64,000 bases of DNA from positions 25,117,741 through 25,181,740 of the forward strand of contig CM041465.1 of NCBI GenBank assembly GCA_023213395.1, in the 5' to 3' direction. The number at the start of each line of letters is the position of its first letter. The first letter of the stretch is position 1. Of this stretch, positions 29,150 through 41,029 are shown piece after piece. The DNA is from Cycas panzhihuaensis. Lineage: Eukaryota; Cycadophyta. The notes under the pieces were generated by a model. It saw only the letters and a list, made by a program, of their open reading frames with translations. It did not search any database and was not told the DNA's origin. The translations under genes were made by a program, and so were the position numbers.

Positions 29150-31180
29150 GTTTTGTTCATTTTATATATTTTTTAAAATTTTCTAATTGGTATATACATG
29201 GTAATCTATACTTGATCCAAATAAATGGAGTCTTAAAAAGAAAAAAAATAAGGGAAGTAAATGCAAGAAAACAAAATAAAGATTAGGAGGGAGTAGATAG
29301 AAAAGATTTATCAATTCCATTCTTATAAACTTAAAACCATTTGAAAGAAAATAAATGGTAATAAGTTTATGGGAGAAAAAAATGGAATAATAGAAGCCCT
29401 CCCTTAAAAGAGGGACCTATAGAGTGCACATCATACTTAAGAAAGATTATAAAAACATAGATAATTTCAAGATAAACTCAAAGGATCCATATTCATATAA
29501 TATATTTAGAAAGAAATATGTTATTTATAAAAATAAACAAAATCAATCACTTGATAAATAACTAGTTTCATGAGAATATAGGATTTCTCATTGGCTTCTT
29601 CTAGGGATAAGAGGCTTTAAGGGACTTGCCCACTCCCAAGATCCTCCTCAACCCATGATTCCTACATGGGTCTATCTTTTCTAGTACATTATTTTATATC
29701 ATGTTTATTAATCTTGACCTTCACAAGACTCAAACTTTTAATTTCAAGACTCACAATTTATACTCTTTACAGGGCGGTAGTTTATACTTATTCTAGAGTG
29801 GTGTGCCATCGAAATAGAATGAAATCTAGCTAAGATAACTATCCAAGATAAGAAAAACTTATGTATTAGCTTTAGTGTTAAGAGAACGTGAAATATATTA
29901 GATAGTAATAAAAGAAAACAAGGACATCAGTGATAAAGCTTGCTAATAGAGAGTAAGGAGCTATATAGAATGAGCCTTATAGGCACCAACTAATTGATAA
30001 ATAATGACCTATGAATCATAATGAATGATAATGGGACCTTGATAGAACTAGGAAATCTAGGATAAGGCTCCTATAATAGTAGAATACGTAGTTTTATTGT
30101 TGGTTACTCTATGTAAAAATAGATTAGCAGATGAAAGAAGGCTTTATGTTTGATTATATATCACCCAAGTGCCATCACAAAGTCCTAGATTAGGTCTACT
30201 ACCTCCATCAATTAATATACTCAACACCATGGGGAAAATAGAAACTAAACTTAAAGATAAAGTAAATGACAAGGGAGGATTTTGGAAATCAACCAGTGGG
30301 GAGTTGGTGATGAATGATGGTAAAATGGTTTTAACTACAAGGAGAGAGAGGTAAAAATCATAATTAGGATATGAATTAAAAATAAAGAAATGTCAAATAG
30401 GGTTTGATCTACGATCATGATGGACCTAAACAACTAGATCTTAAAATATTAAGTGACCCACCCAAATGAGCTTGACCTATAATAAATATAGGTAGGGATG
30501 ATGTCATCATGTGACTTACCCTAGATAGTAAGAGAATGGTAAAAATAATAAATTATCATACTTCTTTTTTGAACATTTCTTTGATTTATTTATTTATTTT
30601 TAATTTTAACCTTTTTTTTTTTAAGAGAAAGATCAATGCAATTATCTAATTATGAAACACCCCTTCTCAATACAATAAGGATTACTCCTTTTTAATAAAA
30701 CCTAAATGGAATGAAAACAACCAAACTCCTCAAAGATTGAACTATGGGGCATAAGAGGAAATCTAAATCATGATGTCTTCAAGCACGAGTATTAACCTCG
30801 TGAGTATAAATAAAGGAAATAAAGCGTTATAGAAAGAGAGAAAAATAGGTGATATGTGAATAAAGAGAAACCTATGGAATGATGAGTAAAAATGGAAAAA
30901 GATTAATCTAACAACCAGTAGGGTAATTAAAGCTAACCAAATAGATCTTATCTGTGAATAACTATGAAGGATAAAACTAAGGGCTAATGTTCTCCTTTAA
31001 GCCCAATACTTAAAAGAGAAGAGCAAGTAAAACGCTGAAAGATATTAGCACTAAAATAAAAATTCTAACAACCAAATCCTATATCATACAAAGGATAATA
31101 GTCTTACATGGTTTATAGAATATTGATTCCCAAAAGTTCAAGGAGGTTGAAGTTATCTAAGGAGTAATTAAAAGAGGATT
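29150..31180. other. F-minus AT-rich noncoding stretch
   Basis: No gene, RNA or clear element could be supported here. Short A- and T-runs are at 29141-29150 and 30608-30622. Two short frames (30169-30354 + and neighbours) lack any known motif. It is probably part of the F-minus internal region. Confidence 0.4.
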
Positions 31181-31729
31181 ATCCATAGTTTTAGCTCATT
31201 GTATAATATGATTTTCAAAGTTATAGTTTACACTCTTTATAAAGACAAAAGTCTACCATAGTTTATAATCTTTAGTAGATAAATTTCTCAGAGTCATAGT
31301 TTATACTTATTAAAGAGTTAAGTATTGGTTAAACTTATGGTAGATAAAATGTCATTTAGATGAATATGAACTCTATCTTGGTCAAAAGAACCTTAAACAA
31401 AGGAGGTCACCTCAAAGCTTGTTGTGTAAGTGAGAAATTAGTTATCAAAATATAAAGGTAAGAGAAATTGAAGTGGGTGCTTTAGAATGGTATAGGGGTA
31501 TACAACATGATGTATTGGGTAAATGATTAAATGAATCCTTGTACCTACTATTCGCCTCAGGGGTGGAGTCTAATAAAGGTCTTGGCTAATTAGATAGCCT
31601 TAAACTAATTAAATAAGTCCTTCCTAATGAAATCACATTCTTTTCTTGAAAGGGAAGAGGGATTAACTCAATGAAGATGAATTCCTTAAGGCTAAAAAGG
31701 ATGTTAAGCTTTAAGGAAAGAGGGGGGAT

Positions 31730-33440
31730 GATCTAATTCAAAATGATTATAGTCTCATAAGCATGTTGTATAAAATGTTTATGAGCCAAGGGTGGGTTAT
31801 ATGAAATCAACTCATGATAATGATTGGAGTGAATTGAAGGAATATCTAGTGAAACTTTTGGTGAGTAAATCATATTTGATGCTTGTTGTTGAATAAATGA
31901 AACAATCATGGATAATGGGTATGTCAAATTTAACCAAGATGAGGCAAAGACCCTTGAATCAAGTCTAACCCTTAAGGACACATATGGGGTAGATCGATTA
32001 ATAGTAGAAATGGACAAATCAAACTCATCATCCTAGGGTTGAATCTCTTCATCAAATAACTTAGGTATAGTACTTTATATAGGAAAACTCTCACTATTCA
32101 ACAAGTTAAGGTGGTTAAAGTATGACCCTTGAGGTATTTGCAAGTTAGAATTAGTAGAAAAATTAGTAAGAAGTTTAGGAACCTCATCGAGGTAAGTATG
32201 AAGATCATGCTTGTGAGAAAGCTCATTGAGCTAGCTCAAAGAATCAGAGAAAGTCTTAACAAGTAACTCCACATTAGGGATGGAATAAAATTCAATAAAG
32301 GGTCCTAAGACCTCACCATTATCAAAGGAACAAGAACACTCTTCCTTATGATGAGAGTCTATTTTGGGGATAAACCAATATAAAAAGGACTTACCACTTG
32401 ACTCATAAAGAGATACAAAAGAATATATAGTGTCATTGATAGGGAAGCTACTAATGAGACATGTAGTAATCGATGGCCCTTCATCCTATTATGATGTGAA
32501 GGGAGTGATAGAAGACATCTCTTGGGCAACTACATCTATAGGACATGAACTAGCTTTAGATTCTTTTGATGGAATTGGGCTTGAGTGTATGATTATACTA
32601 GTCATTTTAGGACTAGTTTTGAGGTTAGAAATTAGTGAAGGCAAAATTATATGTTAATGTGTTTATTGTATAATAGATCAATAAATTTTGTTAAATAAGT
32701 CTTTAGAAGTTAGAGGCTTACATGCTACATCAAGTTCTAAGTAACATTTCTCAAATTCTTTTATAGATTTATTATCTCTTGGTATAATCACAAAAGGGAT
32801 TCTTCTTCTAATGAAAAAGAACAAGTGACATACAAGTCACTTATAAAGATATCCATTATTTACTAGAATGAGATCATTGAATTTTAGAATAATTCATAAA
32901 AGCACCAGATTACACTACCTCATAATGTCCTTATAAAAAGTCTCATTAATAAAAGGTCATTAGGCATATAATAAGCATATGCAAAAGTAAATTTCTCAAT
33001 GTGACTTAAAGCATCTTATCCCAGTATCCCCTTGAATGTAGGTAATGTAAGAATATAAGAGGGAAGGATACAACAAAAAATCTCACATGGAAAAGGGCTC
33101 TTCTAATAGACATACCTATCCATAAGTGATGTGACTATATGAGAAAGGGATTGTTGTGAGATAAAAGTTGAATGGGTAGAATGGGTTTGAGCATAGTCAC
33201 TAGGGCTTATGCTTGAGTAGGATACATGACCATGAGGCATCAATCTAACAGACTCTTATACTAGGATATGAGCATAAGAAAAAGTAGAAAAAATCAAAGA
33301 TGGGTTTTTCTTATAAGAATATGCAAGAGAGGTCAAGAGACAAGACATGGATTCTTCATGACCATAATAAGAAAGAGATGGATAGTGATCTATAGAATAA
33401 ATAAGAATGTGTTGTAATGGATCTCAAAAAGGAGTCATAT
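31730..33440 (-). pseudogene. F-minus gag remnant
   Basis: On the - strand an ATG near 33438 opens a frame rich in Ser, Tyr and His. The gag core follows: TLPTFKGILG.DALSHIEKF (about 33050-32985), YMPNDLLLMRLFIRTL (about 32960-32905) and GSVIWCFYEL. This has the layout of the retrotransposon gag family (PF03732): F.G..A..H...F, then D...R.F...L.G.A..W. After a frameshift near 32690 a second frame runs for about 300 codons with few stops (32640-31733), including SISTINRSTPYVSLRVRLDS. I do not recognise that part. Stops are again TAA/TAG in place of Gln. Confidence 0.55.
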
Positions 33441-33471
33441 GATTAATGATATGAAAATAAAAATAAACAAC

Positions 33472-33492
33472 AGCTCCCTAACATGGTCACTA
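33472..33492 (-). other. F-minus PBS-like sequence
   Basis: TAGTGACCATGTTAGGGAGCT on the - strand, directly inside the 5' LTR. It is close in form to the Tat primer binding sites in this window. Confidence 0.45.
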
Positions 33493-34082
33493 TAAATATG
33501 GTCATTCAAGAATAGTCTAGGTTGATTATCTCTTAACATATTTATGTCTTCTATTTCTATAGAATAGTAAAAGATATATCAACCTATAAGGACCGTAGAA
33601 CCACTTTTATTAACTCCTAAGAAGGAGTCTCTACTTGTTCATGTTTTATAGTTAAAAATGTATTCAAAAGTAAAAGGCTAAAATATATAGTTATAACCTA
33701 GTAAAAGAATATTCTAGCCCACATAAACATGTAAAGGAAATTTGAGTTTGGGAGCTACACTGATAATGTTTTTATTTTTTATTCTTTCATATATTTCTTT
33801 TAATGTTTTTAGTTTATTTGAAGGAAGGAAAGATAATCATTATCATGTAATCAAATATGGTGTTTTCCCTAGTTTATAATCCTTCATCCTAAATCTCTCA
33901 AGTAAGTTTTTAGCATAGCTTTATTATAACATCATGATGCAATCATCCATCTACCTAATCTCAATGCCTAAGAAGTAATAAAGACATATGATATCTATCA
34001 TATCAAAAATATGTCCTAAATAGGCCTTTGTAGTTGTAATAGTCTTGTTACAATTGCCTATAAGAATAAGGTCATTCACATA
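33493..34082 (-). repeat. F-minus 5' LTR, inner part
   Basis: Homologous to the last 0.6 kb of the F-plus LTR, most clearly around the inverted repeat ACTCCT/AGGAGT (33613-33628) and the 'agagactccttcttaggagtt' block. It is cut by the 3' end of Tork-D at 34083. The outer part should continue beyond Tork-D, off the window. Confidence 0.5.
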
Positions 34083-34739
34083 TATTGAGAAAACTAGGTC
34101 CCAATAACTAGAAACTACCATCAAGATCTAAACTATTTTGCAACTAGTTATAAGAATTAGAATTAAAAATTTACATGCAAGATTTTAAACCAGAGATAAC
34201 ATAATAAATAAATAAAAAAGCTAAATCATCACATATACACTAGATATAGCATGGTAAAACCCTAGTAGTGTGCTAGGAAAACATCCACATAGGAAATGTA
34301 TCGATCTTTATTATCTAAGAATGGAGAAATGTACATAATCTACAATAAAATACTCACTACAATAACAACTAGCTACCTCTACTTAATACAATACATCCAA
34401 TATATCGAATACCATCAACATAATAAAAAAACACCCTAAATTGGGCTATATAAGATAATCATATAAGGCACATATATTGACCATCAAATCTGGGGTATTT
34501 TGAATGAACAACCTCAATTCTCTTTATAATCTAGTATGTTTCATAGCACTAACCTTTTGGGTCAGGGTCTACCACCCCCGAACTCCCTCTTTATAGGAGG
34601 GGTTTTGGCTCCCCCCATACCCCCTTGCTAAGGGCACTCCCATCATCCTTAGATCCCCCTATGAATGTTTGGGGGAAAGCTGTACTACCAACCTATCAAA
34701 ATTTTTATCTCCAAAATATTGTTATCACATTATCTAATA
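34083..34739 (-). repeat. Tork-D 3' LTR (657 bp)
   Basis: Reads TATTAGATAATG...TTCTCAATA on the - strand; both TGTT and AACA termini have one G-to-A or C-to-T change. The TATA box TATAAAG at 34589-34595 is shared with Tork-A. The polypurine tract AAGGTGGAGAT is at 34740-34750. Confidence 0.8.
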
Positions 34740-34859
34740 ATCTCCACCTTAACAACAATTTACTTGATACCTTTCCTAAACCATTCATCATATTTTCCAC
34801 AAACTAAGAGAAGTCAAGTACTATTTGAACTTCTGTAATAGTACTAGTTTTATAAACAT

Positions 34860-36512
34860 GTTAACATAATTCTATTTTGCATTAGCCTTCTCAAATGCCA
34901 CTCTACCTACTTCCATAACCTCTCTAATAAAATGGTACTTAAGAGCAATATGTTTTATCCTACTATGATAAGCTAGATTCTTTGCTAAGTAAAAGGCACT
35001 TTGACTATCAGAAAATAGCTTTACCTTTTCCTATTTCCTTTTAAGATCAAGTAATAGACCCTGTAACCAGATTACTTCCTTAAAAGCATGTGCTACAATA
35101 ATATATTCTACTTCTGTAGTCGATAATATAATCATACTCTATAATTTTGATATCCAACTAACTAGACCATTTGTAAGAGTAAACACATAATCTAAAGTAG
35201 AACTTCTCTTATCTAAATCTCTTGTAAAGTCTAAGTTAACATATTCACAAACCTGATTACTTATACAACTAAAGGTGATGCAATAGTCACTTGTGCCTCT
35301 CAAATACCAAATCACCAATTTCACTATTGCCTAATGTTTATTTCCTAGATTTTCCATAAACTGACTAACTACACTAACTACATGTGAAATATCAAATTTT
35401 CTATATACCATAGCATACATCAAACTTTCTACTACACTAGCATAAGGTACATGAGATATATAATTTTTTCTTCTTTATTACTAGGACTCATACTTGAAGA
35501 AAGCTTAAAATGAGAAGCCAACAAGATACTCACTAGTTTCACATTTGCCATACCAAATATGATTAGTACCTTCTCCACATATTTCTATTGTGATAACCAT
35601 AGCTTACCATTTTTCCTGTCTCTATGTATCTCCATGCCTAAGATTTGTTTTTTGGCTCCTAGATCCTTTATATCAAAATTCCTAACCAATTGAGCCTTTC
35701 ACTTGTTGATTTCTATCATACTCTTGCTTGTAACCAGCATGTCATCAATATATAATACTAAGATAATGAATAAGCCATTGTCCAAGAATTTAAAATAAAC
35801 ACAATAATCATACTCATTTCTTTTAAAATTTTGGCTCTCTATGAAGGTATTAAACTTCCTGTACCATTGCCTAGATGATTACTTTAGGCCATAGAATGAT
35901 TTCTTGAGCCTGTAAATAAATCTTTTTCTACCATCCTATACAAACCCTTTTAGGTGATCCATATAGATCTCCTCATCTAAATCTCCATGCAGAAACGCTA
36001 TTTTAACATCTAACTACTCCAACTCTAAATCAAGAGCAGCTACCAATGCTAATAAAATCTAAATTGAATCAAGTTTAACAATTGGTAAAAAGATCTCATG
36101 AAAATCAATACCTACTTTTTATGCAAAGCCTTTAGCCACCAATCTTGCCCTATATTTATCAACCTTTCTATCAACATCTATTTTTTTATTGAAGACCCAC
36201 TTGTAACCAATAATCTTTCTACCATGTGGAAGTTCTACCAAGTCTCATGAATTATTTTTCTTTAAAGCATTTATCTCTTCTTACATAGCCCTCTTCCACT
36301 TCTCACTATGTATATCATCTACTAGTTCCTAATAGCATGTAGGCTCACCATCATTAGAAACCAAAGTAATAGAAATAGAAGGGATGTATCTATTTAGTGG
36401 ATGACTAACTTATGTAGATCTTCTAATAATTGATGGAGGAGTATCAATATACTCTTGTAAATCTACTACAGATTCATCTTTAGAAAGCTCTTCCTGCTTT
36501 TCCATTTCTAAA
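34860..36512 (-). pseudogene. Tork-D reverse transcriptase and RNase H
   Basis: RT (about 36310-35340) contains the LVELPHGRKII region, the segment around FNKKIDVDRKVDKYRA and RLVAKGF, and an intact catalytic YIDD box (LYIDDMLVTS, about 35738-35760). RNase H (about 35330-34870) keeps the VIWYLRGTSDYCITFSC segment, RSSTLDYVFTLTNGLVSWIS and the DSQSAFYLAKN region. TAG codons and frameshifts occur throughout. The N-terminal edge is cut by Gypsy-2; the rest of pol is at 60444-61775. Confidence 0.82.
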
Positions 36513-36517
36513 GATGG
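36513..36517 (-). other. Target-site duplication of Gypsy-2 (left)
   Basis: GATGG, repeated exactly at 60439-60443. The uninterrupted Tork-A sequence at the matching place is 'agccatcttta', so one copy of the pentamer (CCATC on Tork sense) is ancestral. Confidence 0.88.
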
Positions 36518-39500
36518 TGGAATCATGTCTATGGGATGGTAACTACACTTGGTTAGGATTAGGACTGTCAACAGAAGGTTCTAGAGTGAAGGGGTCAATC
36601 CAACAAGTGAAAGGAAGCACCCACACAGGGCATCCATACATTGGAACTTAGGTTCAAGACCCACAAATGGCACATAACTTCCTCTAGGTAACTTAGTCTT
36701 TTGATTTTAGAGGGTACCGTAAGCGAGGGATATACTTAGTTTCCCAAGTAACCTCAAAATAGGGGTCTTCCCACTCTTGGATGGTTAGAAGGGGAAGGCA
36801 AGACCCAATGAGGAAGTAAATCCCTATGGAAGATGAAGGGATGTAGATAGGATATATGTAGGTGAGTGGCGGGAGGCACGCACTTGTAAGAGTGGTGTTG
36901 GGTAACCACCTCTCGCACAAGACCAACCCCAAGGAGGGAGTGACAAGGTTATTGAGTTAGTGTAGGTATGATGGGGTTAAAGGAGGAGGTCTAAGGGGAT
37001 GAGTGCTCCTTGAACTAACCCACCCTAAGGGAGCACTAGAGGGACAAAGAATGATGGTAGAATAAGCTCTCACCACTATATGTATAAAGGAGTCTACCTC
37101 CTATGTGCAATAGTAAAACAATGTCTAATCGATTATGTATGAAAACAAGAAATAACGAAGCACATATGTATAAAAGACAACAAATATACTTTCTCTCATT
37201 TTCTCTCTAATATAAATCCTCTCTCTCTTTTCACTTTAAACAAGGGAAAGGGGAAGAAAAAGAGACAAACCAATCCTTCACATAAAATGCATGACAATGA
37301 TAGAAACCCTAGGGGGTTGTATGCAATTAAACAGAAAGAGGAAAAAGGGATATCTCCTATCGAATGCACTTTCTTAAAGTGCAAGCCAATGTGTAAATGA
37401 ATGGTGTAAGTTGATTCCCTTTTATCTTTTCCCTTTATGTTCTTTTCATACAAATGTGCAAACTTAAAAGTAAAGTAGAGATAAGGTCTACAAGAGGGAG
37501 GCGGTGTACCTAGAGAATTGATATGGCTAAAATGAAGTTTGCATCTTTTGCCACACCCACTTCTTCTTTTCTCTCTCCCAACATATAGGAAGCATAGAGG
37601 TTTCCTTACCTTCCCCAAAGGAAAAGGGAGAAAGCAAGAAAAACAAAGGAAAATGAACTATATAAAAGCTAAAATAACCAAGGAAAAGAAAGCAAAGAAA
37701 TACACCTAGATTGTTGCAGTTTATCCTTCTCTGCGAATGATGTAGTAAACCTCCAATCACAAAGGTTTTTTTCCCTTTTCCAAGGAGCTAGTAGAGTACC
37801 AAGCAAATATATATATACATATAGCTATAAAATGTTAAGAATATTGTAAGTTAAAGCACTTTAAGTCAAGCAAACTTCCAACCAAAGAACAACTCCAAAT
37901 CTCCTCAAAGCCAACAACACAAGACAAGGGATATGGATGGTTAGCCTCAGAATAGCTAACCCTCTAGCAAGTACACCTCCACACTACCTCTAAACACAAG
38001 AAACAATAGGTTGGGATAGTCTAATGGCAATATATAATAAAAGAGATAAACAACGTGAAGTTTACAAATATCGTTTATGTTGCAAGTGTTGTTATGTGCA
38101 GTAAATTATAATGTTAATCAATCCAAGACCTAAGGTAGATATAAGACACTACTTGGGGCTAGAAAATATGCCCAAATGAGGTGCTCAGGCCTAGAAACAA
38201 TGCAGAAAAGGGCTACATATGTTATTATCTAGTGCTAGCCTACTTCTGAGAGACTCCCTAGTAGCTCAAGAAAGCCATGAGTGGAAGAGAGGAAAGAGGA
38301 GAAGGGGGTTGGCCTTGAGGAGTAGGCCTAGTTGGGTACGAAGCCTACCTAATTCCCTTTCTCTCACTCTTTGGGATCCTCTCCCCATAGCCTCCTTAGA
38401 GAAACTAGGAGAGGGAAGGAAGATGATGTGGGTAGAAGGAAAGGAACGGAGGGAATGCCTCCCGTATGCACTAGAAAATGGAAAAAAGGAAAGATATTCC
38501 TAATGACCTAACCTCTTATAAGGAAGTTTGAAGGAAAGAAATGGAGCAAACATGAGATAGTACCTACTGAACTAGGTTAGTGGTAGGTCTTCCCCTAAAA
38601 ATGATAGAAAATAACAGATCTAAGGTGCTTACAGGTGGATCCTTGGGAGAATGATGCAACCTAGAAATAAACTTATTGAATCTTATTGAAAGGGCATGGA
38701 GGTAAAACTTGGAGTGAATCCTTGCTTGAAGAAGCTTGTTGGTGAGCCTACTACTACAAATCCAAGTTGAAGAGGGCAGATCTCAGGCTAGAGCATAAGA
38801 AACTTAGGTGTTGTAGGGTATTCTTACAGAAAATTACATGTAAAAGAAGGAGAAGAGAGGAGAGTAGGTGGAAGAAGAGGAGGAAAATGAAGTTCTTCGG
38901 GGATTTATACCTAAATCTAGGTTGAATGGATGATTAAGGTTAGGGTAGGACTCGAGGGGTGTTGAATCCACGTGACAATTTCATGAAAAAAGTAAAAATT
39001 GCCATAACATACTTTAAAAAATGTTAAGTGACAGTCGCCACATGGCAAACTTCGTGGTACCACAAAGTTACTGTGATACCATGACATTTGTCGTGATGCG
39101 ATGACATAGACAAAAATAGGGCAAAAAGGGCATGCCTGGGAGCCCTAAAAGAGGGTACCCCAGGCCTAAGATGGGCTGGCCCTCTGTCTAGGTGGCTAGG
39201 GACAGTCATATGAAGAGGATGACCTAAACCATATGGGGTACCAGAGCAGTGGGATTCCCAGGAAACTGATAACTAGAATAAAGATGTACCAATCACACTT
39301 AGTGGGGTGCTAAGGGTTGCGATGTGGCAAGGGGGTGTGACGGATCATAGAGGCTAAGTGATTCTTAGGACAACATGGAGGTGTATAGGAGGGTTGTGGA
39401 GTGCCATGGGGATGCATGTCCCATAGATCGTCATAGGTTGAAAGAGTATCAAGCAATATGATCAAGCAACAGATGCAAGGTGATCACTCGAAAGTGTCAA

Positions 39501-39627
39501 TCAACCATGCAGTAAAATGATGCTTCTATTTACCTTTCTATAGAAGTAACAAGGGCAAAGGTTAGAAGCATACCTTCACTTACCTAAGTCGACTTGCTAA
39601 GAACCCATTCTCAGTAGCCGAGAAACA
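36518..39627 (-). repeat. Gypsy-2 3' LTR (3110 bp)
   Basis: On the - strand it begins TGTTTCTCGGCTACTGAG and ends CATGATTCCA. The TATA box TATAAAT is at 38903-38909. GGTACC-containing strings lie at about 39045-39110. The 140-codon frame at 37196-37618 is partly mirrored in the other LTR, as expected of duplicated LTRs, and I do not call it a gene. A TA microsatellite is at 37807-37816. Confidence 0.88.
38903..38909 (-). promoter_or_regulatory. TATA box in the Gypsy-2 3' LTR
   Basis: TATAAAT in TAGGTATAAATCC (- strand); the 5' LTR has TATAAAG at 59727-59733. Confidence 0.5.
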
Positions 39628-39638
39628 CTACCCCCTTA
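39628..39638 (-). other. Gypsy-2 polypurine tract
   Basis: CTAAGGGGGTAG on the - strand, directly before the TGTTTC of the 3' LTR; same as in Gypsy-1. Confidence 0.75.
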
Positions 39639-40135
39639 GCAGTAGAGCCTCGTAGTTTAGAGGCATAATGCGATGGCAAAATATGGAAACACAATGTTAG
39701 TAGCACATATATATACAAATAATCATAATAAAGGCATAATCCAAGGGCGATGGTGAGTGTCATGGTGGAACGTGTGGGTGTAGAGGCAAAGGTGAGATAA
39801 CATAGGGGTTGGCTATATGTTGTTATATAGATAATAGGTAATGATAATAGATGAGGGGGATGCCCCCAAGAACAAAATGGAAGGGTGATGAGGACCACAC
39901 ATAAGATCAAGTAGATGTTATGAATAGAGTGCTATATACAGATACAAGTCAAGAATAGTGAGAGTTATGTGTTAAGATACTAAGTGTAGAGTGAAGAAAA
40001 TAAACCCAGTGGTTACCATAGTTTAACCTCATTAGCGATCGGCTTTCAGAGGTGTAAACGGATTGCAATGTGAAGTGTAAGATGACTTGAGACTTGGGTG
40101 CATGGGTGACCAGACAAGTTTCTCAAGGTGGGTTG
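39639..40135 (-). other. Gypsy-2 3' noncoding region
   Basis: No gene. It carries one sequence resembling a unit of the F-family repeat ladder (about 40012-40066, 'accatagtttaacctcattag...tttcagagg'). Confidence 0.45.
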
Positions 40136-40545
40136 CTAAGGAGAGGAAAGTGATGCTCAAGGACGAGATGGACCAAACTGTCCACCTTGGCGTTGAGATC
40201 TCAAGGGATGTGTTAAATGTCGATGGATAAAAAACAAGCTAATAGGGACCTGGTGGTTGAGGCAAGGGCTCTTAGGCATGGGCACCACACCTGGTAGACC
40301 TAGGTGAGATGGGACACCATAATTTGAGATTTGCAAAGGAGAACAATGGACCCATAGTAGAAGTAGAGTGCATTGATAAGGGCCTCAATAATAGTTATGT
40401 ACTTAGATTTGTTGTTAGTAGCCTTAGGAAGGAAGATCCCAGAATGCATGAAGTCATATCCAGAAGGGTCACAGAGAATCCACGCGGCAGTAGAAGGGCA
40501 AGGGTTACCACAACTTCTGCCATCGGTGAAAATGAATAATGCCAT
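40136..40545 (-). pseudogene. Gypsy-2 archaeal-type RNase H
   Basis: Starts at the ATG conserved with Gypsy-1 and reads MALFIFTDGRSCGNPCPS, then PKATNNKSKYITIIEALINAL and LLCKSQIMVSHLT, ending near LNAKVDSLVHLVLE. The first Asp is kept, but the catalytic Glu is Lys (NNKSKY against NNKAEY) and the second Asp is Lys (CKSQ against YDSQ), so it is dead. Its place between the antisense gene and the 3' LTR matches Gypsy-1. Confidence 0.82.
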
Positions 40546-41029
40546 GACAAAAGGAATGGAGGTATCGATAGCGAAAAAGTACTAGAAAGATCAATAAGTG
40601 AAGAGGACTGAATGATATAAAACAGTCGTAAAGGAATCAAGGGGATGTCAATAAAAGCCACAAAGGGAAGGAAGACCTAGAAATGAGGCTACCTGAAGGC
40701 GAAGAAGACTATCTAGTGGATGAGGAAGAACCAACAGTAAAAAGGCCCCTCTGGGGTGCCAAAGATCACTTAAGGAAGTGAGGCATAGTCTCGAGTAGGG
40801 GGACACTTCCTTTAAGAGCCCTAAAGATGTAAATGGGCAAAAAAAATAGGTTCAGGATGGCAAAACGAGCCAAATGAGTATAAACTCAAGTATATATGGA
40901 GGTGGCATGTAAAACAAGATGGAAGGGACTTCACAAGGCCAAGGAGGGGGGTCCCATAAATGCACCTAGAGGGTCAGGTAAAAGGAAGGCCACAAAGGTG
41001 AAATGGGAGAGACCCAAAAGGCAAAGGTG

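Larger units (their letters stand above)
26643..34082 (-). mobile_element. F-minus: gypsy-like element with gag but no recognisable pol
   Basis: Boundaries read on the - strand: 5' LTR part 34082-33493, PBS-like 33492-33472, gag about 33438-31730, noncoding with tandem ladders, polypurine tract 28486-28474, 3' LTR part 28473-26643. The internal region is about 5 kb. I found a degenerate gag and no protease, RT or integrase motif in any frame I could read. This matches the plan of terminal-repeat retrotransposons with a gag domain. The TGTTTC LTR start and the PBS shape suggest kinship with Tat elements. Confidence 0.6.
34083..36517 (-). mobile_element. Tork-D: Ty1/copia element, left fragment (RT, RNase H, 3' LTR)
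   Basis: Same family as Tork-A, on the - strand. Reading right to left: RT, RNase H, polypurine tract, 657-bp LTR. The element is broken at 36517 by Gypsy-2 and resumes at 60439. In Tork-A the corresponding sequence (agatctagccatctttagaaac, 1243-1264) is unbroken, which confirms the insertion point. Confidence 0.9.

Noticed and set aside
37196-37618. 140-codon - frame in the Gypsy-2 3' LTR, with a similar frame at 58152-58469
   Set aside because: The two are similar because LTRs are copies of each other. The reading frames end differently and no domain is visible.
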